Positions 48,024-59,136 of a stretch of 64,000 nucleotides of DNA are shown piece after piece; within the stretch, counting starts at the first letter, position 1, and each line of letters begins with the position of its first letter. Where the stretch lies: the NCBI GenBank assembly GCA_025716815.1, contig JAIXMN010000015.1, forward strand, positions 682,001 through 746,000, read 5' to 3'. Made by a program: the position numbers and the translations under genes. The notes beneath the pieces are model-generated. The model was not told where the DNA came from and made no database searches. It worked only from the letters and a program-made list of their open reading frames with translations. This stretch comes from Dichotomocladium elegans (lineage: Eukaryota > Mucoromycota > Mucoromycetes > Mucorales > Lichtheimiaceae).

Positions 48024-48532
48024 GCGGACTGCCCGTTCGATTCAGAGATCTTGACGGACCTGCTGTTAATGCACTGCTGATGCTGATGCTGTTGCTTGGG
48101 GGAAAAAAGGATGGAGGGGGTGGGAAGGAAAATCTTGGTCGATTCGTTTAGATAACGTTAGCGCGTTTTCAACGGGAACCAATCATAAATATCTTCTCAC
48201 CGCGCAACAAAAAGAACATGCATATCAAGGTAAAATGTTACTCTGCACTTTTTTTCGATTGATAGCAATTACTAGAGTACGTAGAGTCGTTTTCCTGCGA
48301 TCCCATGGTTCTTATCGTATCGAACCTCTTGGTTTGTGTAGAAGCTCGAGATAGTCAATAAGGCAAAATAAACAGGCGGCGGGGGCCGAAATGAATGGTT
48401 GATGCTGTTGCAGGAATGCACGTGCCCATTCGCAAGGTGCCACCCCCCCATAGACCATGGTATGCGGTATCGCCTTGCTCTCTGATTACCGTGGTACCAG
48501 TGGCAGTGTGTTGAGTCCGTTATAGATTATTC

Positions 48533-48934
48533 CTAGCTTCTCCCGGCTCTTACACGCACCCGGTCATGGAAAGGTCTGATAAAGACAGTAAGTAGCCACG
48601 TATTCACAAAAATGAGGAGTCCGAATCTCAAATAAACGTTGGAGGGGAGCACAAAATGGGCACTCACATGCTTGCAGCGGGGGGTTTGCATCATCGATGC
48701 ATCATCGAGAGCGCGGCATCCGATGTTTACCACAAAGACTGCTCTCAGTCTTATTCCATCCTTGCATTTGCCTTTTGTGCGACCAGGTGACAGGGAATGC
48801 ATGTACGCATATCGCTGGTCCATGACTTTTTCTCTCCTTGGGTGTGATTCTATATATTCAACCAACAGAACAAAGATCAAAGGTATGAGTATCACAAGAG
48901 TGTAGAACCTGTCAATGTCATCACGGACCATCAT
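48533..48934 (-). CDS. two-helix membrane protein ORF (left arm), unknown
   Basis: An ATG-started frame of 133 residues, identical to 54011-54412 in the right arm. Hydrophobic segments lie near residues 11-28 (YTLVILIPLIFVLLVEY) and near the C-terminus (LRFGLLIFVNTWLLTVFI), with a basic, Cys-containing loop between. No family was recognised. Conservation between arms reflects recent duplication, not necessarily selection. Confidence 0.35.
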   Translation of the reverse strand: MMVRDDIDRFYTLVILIPLIFVLLVEYIESHPRREKVMDQRYAYMHSLSPGRTKGKCKDGIRLRAVFVVNIGCRALDDASMMQTPRCKHVSAHFVLPSNVYLRFGLLIFVNTWLLTVFIRPFHDRVRVRAGRS

Positions 48935-50938
48935 CGTTACATAAACATCTCTGTCGCACGATTTGTTCTCTTCTCGGTAACATCATGTGCTAATCTTCTT
49001 GTGTCATACACTTACGGTGCACAAAGAGAAAGTAAGATCGCTTTTCTATCAGTGTCAGAATGGATCGAACAGCCTCAATTGCATTTCGTATTGTGCTATT
49101 CTTGTATATAGTGCGGCAGTGTAAGAACTAGAGGACTGAGAGCTGAAACGTAACAGAAAAAGCACCGCTATGCTCTATAATAAAAGAATCTAATTGAACG
49201 AGCACGAAACCTTAAGTATTATCATCACAGAACAGGAGTTCTTTATGAATACACCATATTCGGAAACTGAACATTTGCACTGTTCATGATGAATGACACC
49301 CAGTTAAATGGTGGATACTTAAAGGTGTACAGGCCCTTTGGAGATCAAAGAAGTGCTTGGAATTTTTAATCACATGTACACTTTATTTTTGGAACTGGGA
49401 GCATGGCCCAATATAACATGATGAATGCTGAGCTATTCCCTGCGTATACCTTGTCTGCTGGATAGATATCTGAATCCGGGCCTCGGTATTAGTTAAAGCT
49501 GAGCGTCATAGCCGGAGGGGCACAGAGGGCGAATACGAACTGTCGTTGTATTTAGCCAGCAAGCTTCGAGATTAAGGCCGGATTTGCCCAGTATCCAGCG
49601 TAACGCGCTTATAGCGCGAGTGATTTCGACTTCTACATAGTATTGGAACGCTCGATGTACGTGAGCTAAGCCGAGTAAGCCTGCTTCAGGTAGCATGCTA
49701 AGCAAGCACAGAGGGACAAATATCATAAGGGGGTATATCTGTGTACGAAGGAATAAGGTAAAGTGGTCAGGAATCATCACATAAAAAGACCAGAAAGCTT
49801 AAGTGATAAGAGCGGCACACTTTATATCAGCTCTCGCTAAGCAACGTTTTTTTTTCGAAGACACTGCTCGGTCAAAGGTTTACAAATTAGCGTCTGGAGC
49901 CTGCATATAGGATATTCACTGTAATTCCCGGTATATCTCTCTTAAGAACCTAGTGAAAGATAAGGTATTAGCTCATTGTAACATTACAGTGAGACCTCGC
50001 TTTTTTCAGTTAAGCCTGGGAGAGACCATATTATGGCTTACCTTGTTACGTATGTCGCCGTGTTGCTAGTATTCAGAATTATGACCTCAAATGATTGCAG
50101 CATGCCTAAGACGAGAAATCAGTAAAGGTCGTTTGTCTGGGAATCTCGGGAATTGTTTTCTCCAGAGTTTCTGAATGTCATCCTTGAGCGTGATATGGTT
50201 TAATCACCAAGGAATCCAACGATGTCTTCCGATTTTCATGGTCATATCAGTGGGGGCATACTGTAGCGAGGCTCGTATCATTAGTCTTAGGTGGCAGGGC
50301 AACAGCTGAAGCATCATCGTTAGGTGCTTCAATATCTTTGTTAGGAAGGGTCTCTCAATCTGTCATCTGTTAATTTCCGGTGGGCTGCCGCCACCTCGAT
50401 TTGCAGATTCACTTCAAAGGCCATTGCTTCCAAAGCATCTTTGGAATATATTATGCCTAAATATGCATGGATTTCAGTGAGCAATATTTGCTCAACTATG
50501 TCAACTCAATTAGAAACCACGCCAGCCACATTTAGTACTTTAGTTTTAGCAAAACAATATATACTGGTGGTATGCTTATTTTACGCCATGCAACCTGAGC
50601 CTATCTTTTCAGCTATAGTTCCATAACCTCCTCCGCCAAATTTTAGCCCCCGCTTTCTGCACTCAGTAGTGGGATACATATGACATTGAAAACCCTTAAG
50701 TCAAAAAAGACGGAGGTATTTATGCTAATTGAAATACTAGTAAAAATGTGTAGCCATTTATGGGCGGTTGTGTGGTAGCATCGGTTCCCGTGATATTGGA
50801 GGGGAATGTCACGCACGTCATGACTACCGATACAATGGCTGCCATTACACGCATTTCGTGAATTCAGCCTCAGTTAAGAAGCTGCTTGTAGGAACATGAA
50901 ATATCTTACTCCTTCTCTTCATCCTGTCTTCTCCAAAA

Positions 50939-51071
50939 GAGGTGGTCTATAACCTGTCAGATGAAAAGCATAAGCAAAAAGTATCTCACGCCTTGTTGGC
51001 GCAGCACAGTCTGCTGTAGCATGAGATACTTTTTGCTTGAGCTTTTCATCTAACAGGTTATAGACCACCTC
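50939..51071. repeat. 50-bp-stem hairpin, MITE-like
   Basis: Bases 50939-50988 pair with 51022-51071 with about three mismatches. The loop is 33 nt and can form a small inner stem (GCAGCACAGTCTGCTG). CAAA on both sides could be a target duplication. Confidence 0.85.
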
Positions 51072-51159
51072 CAAACCCAAAATGGGCAACACTAAATCAC
51101 AGTATGATATATCCTAGAAAGCAAGATATGATACTTAAAACCTTGTAGAACTTAGGAGA

Positions 51160-52600
51160 TATCTAAAGGACGCAAGAAGACCTTTGATAAGCGCGTTCTT
51201 ATCCCAAGAAAACAATAAAACTGCAACACTGACCTTCCTCTCACAATTTGAGAGTGTAGAGGAAGCAAGGATCTCGTTCGAGCGAAAACTGGAAGTCCTT
51301 GTAAAACAAGCGTCCCACCTCACCCAGCGCAGCATTCGTGGCATTAATTCGGAGAAATTTGACTGGGAACATCTGTACGAAGATGCCAGGACAAGGCGCG
51401 AGCATTGACCTTCAAGGAGTGCGGGTATTGCGCGCGGCTTCAAGTGAGGTTGCAGACAATGTGGCATCTACGTTTTCAGTAGTGGGCGCTATCATATGAC
51501 TCACGGCAGCTACAGCATGTGACAAGGAGGAACTTTGGATACTGATGGTCGAGTGCGTCGGTTGGGTCGATGCCGTGCCAGATCGACAATAGCGAAGTTG
51601 TAAGAGAGTCCCCCACAGCACCTGTGCTGCAGTGCGGGATTGAAATCACTTTCCTTGGAACGTATACCGTGATTTAGCAATCGAGCAAGCCAGCCTATTG
51701 AAATTATGTTTAGTTTCTGACCTACAGAAAGCGTTGTAAGTGGATCGTAAAATAGAATCATTTTATTGTATGGCTAATGGACATAATAATGCAAAGGGCG
51801 CTACCGCATGTGCTGCTGCTCATCCGGAACTCTAACGACGTCAAAGGTGTCAAAGCATTTGGTCAATCCAACATTAAAAAAATTTATAATGAATTTCGCC
51901 TTGCATACTTTGACACGTCCATTAATCTTGGTGATGGCACACTCAACTCGCTCTGCGATATACTAAAGGTACATAATTAAAATCGCAGTTAATACGGAAA
52001 ATAACGTAAAGAATGGTTTGAACTTTGGTAATTAGGAACTATTAGAAGCCGGGGCCGCTGAAGACGACGACGGTGATGATGCGCGCGAGAACCATGTTTA
52101 TTTGAAAGTATCCGAGTTGAAGAAGAATGCGGATCGCGAGGATCGTGTATTATTGTGGGTTATGAACAATTAGTTAGTTAGTTTGTGCACTACTTGCATA
52201 CATATATACATCGTCTCTGAGATTAACTTATGCACCATAACATCTCGAAACTGTCATCATCAGAATCTGTCCAAGTCATTGACGAGACGGAGCTCATTAC
52301 CGCCTACCTTGATTCCCTTCAGAATCCAATGTTTCACAACCCGAGAAAAGGCCGAATCTTCCACTGGTAAATTAGTTATGCCGCAAGCCAAGATACATAG
52401 TCATCGAATAGCACCATTAGGCTTTACCGAACCGGACACGAAACTGCAAACCATCGCCCAGATGGTGGGATGGCGATCACCGAGCAGATGCACGCTGTAT
52501 TTGCGACGGGCTCTTTAGAAGCCAAGGTTGCAGAAATGTCCACCCACCATACAATGACACACGAAGATACCTATCAACTTGCCATCTTTCGGTGAGCGGC
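51160..52600 (+). pseudogene. decayed orphan coding sequence in spacer
   Basis: Plus-strand blocks look protein-coding but are broken: FLSQFESVEEARISFERKLE (about 51234), SNIKKIYNEFRLAYFDTSIN (about 51871), VYLKVSELKKNADREDRVLL (about 52098) and TELITAYLDSLQNPMFHNP (about 52288). Introns may separate some of them, for example a GTACATAA donor at about 51969. No family was recognised. It may be a relic of another Mucorales orphan family. Confidence 0.35.
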
Positions 52601-52704
52601 AATATTGAAGGAACATTGACAGGTCGGTGCTGATATAATACTGTATCATGCAGGTTTCACGATAGACTTTTATCCGTGCGATGTGGTCCATGATCGGATG
52701 TACA

Positions 52705-53048
52705 GAATTTTCAAGAAGTTTGCCAAAAAAGTTTTGGTATAGACTGTCTAGGTTTTTCGTCGTTTTGCTTCAATTACGAATTTGAATTTTAATATTTCGT
52801 TGCTATCCTTTTGTCAAATATAAAAGCAATACTCGCAAAAAGGCATCCGTCAAGGCTATAGGTGAGATTTTCTTATCTTCTTTTTACATCAGAATAGTTT
52901 TGGGAGGCTAACTGTTTATGTTTCATTCAAATTTCAAAGAAGAGAAACGAAATACTAATGTTTGAATTCGAATTTGAAGCAAAAACGACGAGAAACCTAG
53001 ACGGTATATACCAACAACCCAACATTGTGGTAAACTTCTTGAAAATCC
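52705..53048. mobile_element. MITE copy B (344 bp)
   Basis: Terminal inverted repeats of about 55 bp (GAATTTTCAAGAAGTTTGCC at the left; its relative in complement at 53029-53048) and an inner core TTGGTATAGACTGTCTAGG. Flanked by TGTACA on both sides (52699-52704, 53049-53054). Same family as 41189-41454. Non-coding. Confidence 0.82.
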
Positions 53049-53089
53049 TGTACATTTTCATGCGTATTCAAGAATCACAGCACCAAGCA

Positions 53090-53430
53090 GCTTAGATATG
53101 CTCAAGCCATTTCTGATGCACCTTCGTGGTTGCAAACAAGTTGTTGCTGCCTACAACAAACACTGCATCCTAAGAGCAGACAATGATAGTATGTATCCCG
53201 AGTAAAACGGGCAAGTTTAACAGACGATGAGCTTGCAGATGTTTTACATAACGTGAATAACACCAAGCTGCCTGCTGTACGCTTCCCATAAAACAATCCA
53301 TATCGCTCATTTCCCATGTACATCACCGGTCACATTGACTTGATAAACATGATTATCTCCATTGAACTCTACAAAACACGTAGGAAACTCTACAAAACAC
53401 GTAGGAGAAAAGAGATGGTAGAAAACTCGT
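53090..53430 (+). pseudogene. broken coding fragment, unknown family
   Basis: Plus-strand blocks LKPFLMHLRGCKQVVAAYN and, in another frame, RVKRASLTDDELADVLHNVN, then YITGHIDLINMIISIELYK, with stops or frameshifts between. A 15-bp tandem duplication (CTACAAAACACGTAG) occurs at 53371-53404. Confidence 0.3.
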
Positions 53431-54010
53431 TCACTGTCCGTTAGACAAGGAGGTACAGCATAGTTTTTGATAGATCGGTTGCTTTAGTTTCAATGTCATA
53501 GAGCCGGGTATGTGAACGTCGCCTGTAAGATGTCTAGTCTACACCATAATTCTCATCTCGACTTCTTCATTGGTTAGTATTGATGCTTCGTGTATTGCGA
53601 GATGCCGCCTTCACCACCTCAAAAATTATTAACGAAATCGCATCGTCCTTTCCCGGTTGCTACAAAATCATGGTTTAGTGCTCGCACAATTAGGTTCTTA
53701 TATTATAGACCATTAACAGTGCTTTTCGGTCATTTTTCATCCATTACTTTTATAATCCTTACGCCCGCCAAAAAACATTTTACTGTATACAGTATAAGAT
53801 GTCAGTATATATGCATACGGCTCGACCGCCGCACTATATATAAGAATAGCACAATACGAAATGCAATTGAGGCTGTTCGATCCATTGTGACATTGATAGA
53901 AAAGCGATCTTACTTTCTCTTTGTGCACCGTAAGTGTATGACACAAGAAGATTAGCACATGATGTTACCGAGAAGAGAACAAATCGTGCGACAGAGATGT
54001 TTATGTAACG

Positions 54011-54412
54011 ATGATGGTCCGTGATGACATTGACAGGTTCTACACTCTTGTGATACTCATACCTTTGATCTTTGTTCTGTTGGTTGAATATATAGAATCA
54101 CACCCAAGGAGAGAAAAAGTCATGGACCAGCGATATGCGTACATGCATTCCCTGTCACCTGGTCGCACAAAAGGCAAATGCAAGGATGGAATAAGACTGA
54201 GAGCAGTCTTTGTGGTAAACATCGGATGCCGCGCTCTCGATGATGCATCGATGATGCAAACCCCCCGCTGCAAGCATGTGAGTGCCCATTTTGTGCTCCC
54301 CTCCAACGTTTATTTGAGATTCGGACTCCTCATTTTTGTGAATACGTGGCTACTTACTGTCTTTATCAGACCTTTCCATGACCGGGTGCGTGTAAGAGCC
54401 GGGAGAAGCTAG
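54011..54412 (+). CDS. two-helix membrane protein ORF (right arm), unknown
   Basis: Identical in sequence to the left-arm frame 48533-48934: 133 residues, ATG start, two hydrophobic segments and a basic Cys-containing loop. It lies 180 bp inside the inner boundary of the arm. No family was recognised. Confidence 0.35.
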   Translation: MMVRDDIDRFYTLVILIPLIFVLLVEYIESHPRREKVMDQRYAYMHSLSPGRTKGKCKDGIRLRAVFVVNIGCRALDDASMMQTPRCKHVSAHFVLPSNVYLRFGLLIFVNTWLLTVFIRPFHDRVRVRAGRS

Positions 54413-54921
54413 GAATAATCTATAACGGACTCAACACACTGCCACTGGTACCACGGTAATCAGAGAGCAAGGCGATACCGCATACCATGGTCTATGGGGG
54501 GGTGGCACCTTGCGAATGGGCACGTGCATTCCTGCAACAGCATCAACCATTCATTTCGGCCCCCGCCGCCTGTTTATTTTGCCTTATTGACTATCTCGAG
54601 CTTCTACACAAACCAAGAGGTTCGATACGATAAGAACCATGGGATCGCAGGAAAACGACTCTACGTACTCTAGTAATTGCTATCAATCGAAAAAAAGTGC
54701 AGAGTAACATTTTACCTTGATATGCATGTTCTTTTTGTTGCGCGGTGAGAAGATATTTATGATTGGTTCCCGTTGAAAACGCGCTAACGTTATCTAAACG
54801 AATCGACCAAGATTTTCCTTCCCACCCCCTCCATCCTTTTTTCCCCCAAGCAACAGCATCAGCATCAGCAGTGCATTAACAGCAGGTCCGTCAAGATCTC
54901 TGAATCGAACGGGCAGTCCGC

Positions 54922-55257
54922 ATGGCAAAGGGTGTGTCCAGCAAGGTTTTTTTTGTCCTCTCCGGGATTGTAGGCTCTGTAGTACCCACTTATGTTCCCG
55001 CTATAATCCGACTTTACCCGTTTTGGTATCTACTCCGCCCAGATCACGCGACTGACGGGAGGGAGGGATATTGGAAAGAAAATTTTCCCTCTCCTTTTCC
55101 CACCATCCCTTTCCGTTTTCAAGGCGCTGGTTGGCCGGACACCGCCACCGATCCAAGTGCTCCTTCCAAAGAAACTAAACAGTTGCTGAGCCATGAGTGG
55201 GAATCGAGGGCCAGATTCCCTTCTGGGCACCAAGGTATTACTCTTGAAAGAAATTAA
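54922..55257 (+). CDS. small membrane protein ORF before minisatellite (right arm)
   Basis: 111 residues from ATG, identical to the left-arm copy 47688-48023. One hydrophobic segment lies near the N-terminus. After its stop the same frame stays open through the first minisatellite units (55261-55815), so read-through or an undetected splice could append repeat-encoded peptide. CAGCATCAGCATCAGCA and a T/C-rich stretch lie upstream. The function is unknown. Confidence 0.35.
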   Translation: MAKGVSSKVFFVLSGIVGSVVPTYVPAIIRLYPFWYLLRPDHATDGREGYWKENFPSPFPTIPFRFQGAGWPDTATDPSAPSKETKQLLSHEWESRARFPSGHQGITLERN

Positions 55258-55261
55258 CAGT

Positions 55262-57290
55262 TGCTGAGGCATCAGATTGGGGACCAAAGGCTGGATGCTT
55301 ACGAGAACCAAGATGCTTGTTTCATTCGAAACCGTCAGTCATCATATTGGGGACCAAAGGCTGGATGCTTACGAGAACCAAAATGCTTGTTTCATTCGAA
55401 ACCGTCAGTCATCATATTGGGGACCAAAGGCTGGATGCTTACGAGAACCAAGATGCTTGTTTCGTTGAAACCGTCAGTCATCATATTGGGGACCAAAGGC
55501 TGGATGCTTACGAGAACCAAGATGCTTGTTTCATTCGAAACCGTCAGTCATCAAATTGGGGACCAAAGGCTGGATGCTTACGAGAACCAAGATGCTTGTT
55601 TCGTTGAAACCGTCAGTCATCATATTGGGGACCAAAGGCTGGATGCTTACGAGAACCAAGATGCTTGTTTCGTTGAAACCGTCAGTCATCATATTGGGGA
55701 CCAAAGGCTGGATGCTTACGAGAACCAAGATGCTTGTTTCATTCGAAACCGTCAGTCATCAAATTGGGGACCAAAGGCTGGATGCTTACGAGAACCAAGA
55801 TGCTTGTTTCGTTGAAACCGTCAGTCATCAGATTGGGGACCAAAGGCTGGATGCTTACGAGAACCAAGATGCTTGTTTCATTCGAAACCGTCAGTCATCA
55901 TATTGGGGACCAAAGGCTGGATGCTTACGAGAACCAAGATGCTTGTTTCATTCGAAACCGTCAGTCATCAGATTGGGGACCAAAGGCTGGATGCTTACGA
56001 GAACCAAGATGCTTGTTTCATTCGAAACCGTCAGTCATCAGATTGGGGACCAAAGGCTGGATGCTTACGAGAACCAAGATGCTTGTTTCATTCGAAACCG
56101 TCAGTCATCATATTGGGGACCAAAGGCTGGATGCTTACGAGAACCAAGATGCTTGTTTCATTCGAAACCGTCAGTCATCATATTGGGGACCAAAGGCTGG
56201 ATGCTTACGAGAACCAAGATGCTTGTTTCGTTGAAACCGTCAGTCATCAGATTGGGGACCAAAGGCTGGATGCTTACGAGAACCAAGATGCTTGTTTCAT
56301 TCGAAACCGTCAGTCATCAAATTGGGGACCAAAGGCTGGATGCTTACGAGAACCAAGATGCTTGTTTCGTTGAAACCGTCAGTCATCAGATTGGGGACCA
56401 AAGGCTGGATGCTTACGAGAACCAAGATGCTTGTTTCATTCGAAACCGTCAGTCATCATATTGGGGACCAAAGGCTGGATGCTTACGAGAACCAAGATGC
56501 TTGTTTCATTCGAAACCGTCAGTCATCAGATTGGGGACCAAAGGCTGGATGCTTACGAGAACCAAGATGCTTGTTTCATTCGAAACCGTCAGTCATCAGA
56601 TTGGGGACCAAAGGCTGGATGCTTACGAGAACCAAGATGCTTGTTTCATTCGAAACCGTCAGTCATCATATTGGGGACCAAAGGCTGGATGCTTACGAGA
56701 ACCAAGATGCTTGTTTCATTCGAAACCGTCAGTCATCAGATTGGGGACCAAAGGCTGGATGCTTACGAGAACCAAGATGCTTGTTTCATTCGAAACCGTC
56801 AGTCATCATATTGGGGACCAAAGGCTGGATGCTTACGAGAACCAAGATGCTTGTTTCGTTGAAACCGTCAGTCATCAGATTGGGGACCAAAGGCTGGATG
56901 CTTACGAGAACCAAGATGCTTGTTTCATTCGAAACCGTCAGTCATCAAATTGGGGACCAAAGGCTGGATGCTTACGAGAACCAAGATGCTTGTTTCGTTG
57001 AAACCGTCAGTCATCAGATTGGGGACCAAAGGCTGGATGCTTACGAGAACCAAGATGCTTGTTTCATTCGAAACCGTCAGTCATCAGATTGGGGACCAAA
57101 GGCTGGATGCTTACGAGAACCAAGATGCTTGTTTCATTCGAAACCGTCAGTCATCATATTGGGGACCAAAGGCTGGATGCTTACGAGAACCAAGATGCTT
57201 GTTTCGTTGAAACCGTCAGTCATCAGATTGGGGACCAAAGGCTGGATGCTTACGAGAACCAAGATGCTTGTTTCGTTGAAACCGTCAGGC
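55262..57290 (+). repeat. 69/70-bp minisatellite, 29 units (right arm)
   Basis: 29 tandem units counted by the phrase CATCA/G/T-ATTGGGGACC. Units are 70 bp when ending ATTCGAAACC and 69 bp when ending GTTGAAACC. One base after CATCA varies among G, T and A between units. All three plus-strand frames are free of stops, giving overlapping frames up to 491 residues. No spacers are present, so it is not a CRISPR array. Confidence 0.95.
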
Positions 57291-57299
57291 AACGGGAGG

Positions 57300-57550
57300 A
57301 AGGATGATGGGCTGGCTCCTACCCTCCTAAGCAGCAACGTGTTTACTTCTTTCGAAACTGCCAGGCGACGGGGAGGATCGAAGGCCTGGGTCCTCCCTAA
57401 GCAGCGACGCGTTTGTTTCTTTCGAAGACGGTCAGGCATTGGTGGAGGCCCGACTGGCCGGCAAAGAAGGCAGGATCGACCGGGCGGGCTGTACGGGGTA
57501 GAGTAGATAGACCTTTCTGTAGCCTGAGACAAGATCAAGAAGTACCTGTC
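57300..57550. repeat. diverged long-period repeat, right arm
   Basis: Mirror of 46997-47245: about 79-bp related units with AAGCAGCAACGTGTTTACTT and AAGCAGCGACGCGTTTGTTT as matching parts. Confidence 0.55.
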
Positions 57551-58123
57551 CAAATGATCAGATGTACGTGATCCTCTGTGTTTACCGCATCCCGCAGATG
57601 GTGATACATCTTGGTAGGATACCTCAATGAGGGACTAGGGTACACCCCCGGGACCAGGCCTGGGGGGCTCGAAGGAGACCAAGATAAATGCGGATATCTT
57701 GCCTCTAGAGCGGAGGCACATGGTAGTCGACCTCCTCGCGGTTGCCTCTGGGAAACAGAGCCTTCATGGCTCTGGCCAACTGGACTGCCTATTATTATAG
57801 TAAATACTATCCATAACGTAATAAAAACTTGTTATCTCGTAAAAGCTCTTCTTTTTCCAATCTCGCTCGCCGCGGTAGAATGTGCGCTGTCTTTGACGCA
57901 CATCATTGAGCATGCATGTTTTTGACATGGCCATTGAGCAAGCAGAACACAAAAGACGCGAAGCATCGTACACCAAAGCGCGATCCCGTATATGCCTTCG
58001 TGCCATTTGAGACAAACAGCATAGTAAAGTATCAGTTTTCTTTATTCACTTCTCTGCCCCAATTATGAGCCACGCGCAACGGGACTCAATTTTGAGACCC
58101 TGCAGCGATGGTGCTTAAGAATA
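57551..58123. other. unassigned unit between minisatellite and TIR element
   Basis: Mirrors 46425-46996. It contains GC-rich imperfect palindromes (GTACACCCCCGGGACC, CAGGCCTGGGGGGCTC) and a 104-residue plus frame without an ATG start. It could be part of a non-autonomous repeat; no RNA gene was confirmed. Confidence 0.35.
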
Positions 58124-58249
58124 GGGAATTACTACGCGCACAAGTAATTTAGGAACCCACCCCGCGCACAACCTGGCGCATACACAACCCTCTGCACTGA
58201 AGTGGTACACTCAGCCGCACACAATTTCCGTTCTATTCCTTTCCCACAT

Positions 58250-59060
58250 TTCACATTAAGTTTCCATGTCCTCACAAATATTATAAACACGCAGAAGCCA
58301 TGACACAGACCTTACAGAGTTCACCACCGGAATGATTTGCAGGCTAAGAAATGCTGGATGAATTACGCGCAGATTAGTGACAACCTTGGAATCGCAAAGA
58401 CAACAGTGGGGCGATGTTGGCGAAATTTTCCGCGACGAAGGGTTCACTACTATAAAACCTCGTTCTGCGCGCCAGTAGCTTTTACAAAAAAAAACCCTTA
58501 CAATCTCTGCCAAAAAAGAGGTATTCAAATCTTGGTTAAACATCTGGAAGTTGTAACCAATACATATGCTGAACCTTTCACCGAGATGACCTGAAATGCC
58601 TTAAAGTCCCAAAGCTCTTTTTATGCAGCCCAAATAAAGCCTTTTCTGCCTGTTCGCCATCAATGAACAAAATGAGATTGGTTAATATGAAACTCATTTG
58701 GTCACAAGCAAATCCGAGAAGGTCATTTGGTCTGGAGTGAGTCTCACTTCTGCCGAAAGCATAATGACAGCGGCGCGAGAGTTATGAAAAAAAAAGATGT
58801 GTAGCTCTTGACGAAGTAGATTCTGCCTATACGCCAGTATGGCAGGGTATCACCAATGGTTTTGTGCTGCTTTTGGGCAGGAGAGTTAGGTGCTTCGGTT
58901 ATATTGCAGGGCAATATAAATCAGGTCAAGTGCATCAAGTGCCTCAGTGCGCACTTCCCATCATCATTTGAGAAATTGCAAGAAAATCAGAAACATGGTT
59001 TCATATTCAAGAGGATGGAACTAGTTATCACACTGGCACATACGCGAAATAGTGGATGGC
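58250..59060 (+). pseudogene. Tc1-like transposase remnant, right arm
   Basis: Copy of 46296-45480 but further decayed. Three single-base deletions in the helix-turn-helix part (about 58411-58472) shift the frame and then restore it. A 2-nt insertion near 58733 destroys the SDESH motif kept in the left arm. Confidence 0.65.
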
Positions 59061-59136
59061 CAAGGCTATACTTCAATTGGATTGTGGAGACTATAATATT
59101 ATGTGGCGAAAACTCACAAAGCAGATGTAAGGATAC

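Larger units (their letters stand above)
42294..49117 (+). repeat. left arm of giant inverted repeat
   Basis: The reverse complement of this segment recurs at about 53828-62270 with few mismatches. Matching frames have constant coordinate sums: 102945 for the inner part and 104541-104561 for the outer part. The 1603-bp jump comes from the minisatellite. The inner end is near GTGCGGC (49111-49117). The outer end is near 42294, where the arm's transposon has lost its last 36 bp or so. Confidence 0.92.
49118..53827. other. spacer of the giant palindrome
   Basis: 4.7 kb of single-copy sequence. It holds a long hairpin (50939-51071), a 344-bp MITE (52705-53048) and fragments of decayed coding sequence on the plus strand (51160-52600 and about 53090-53430). 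Nothing was recognised from 49118 to 50938 except a 95-residue minus-strand frame (49493-49780) of no known family. Confidence 0.5.

Noticed and set aside
55262..57290. CRISPR array
   Set aside because: Units are directly abutting with no unique spacers, and the genome is eukaryotic.
55526..57506. Long ORFs (491 and 404 residues) as single genes
   Set aside because: They arise because the repeat lacks stops in every frame; no independent start, promoter or domain supports them.
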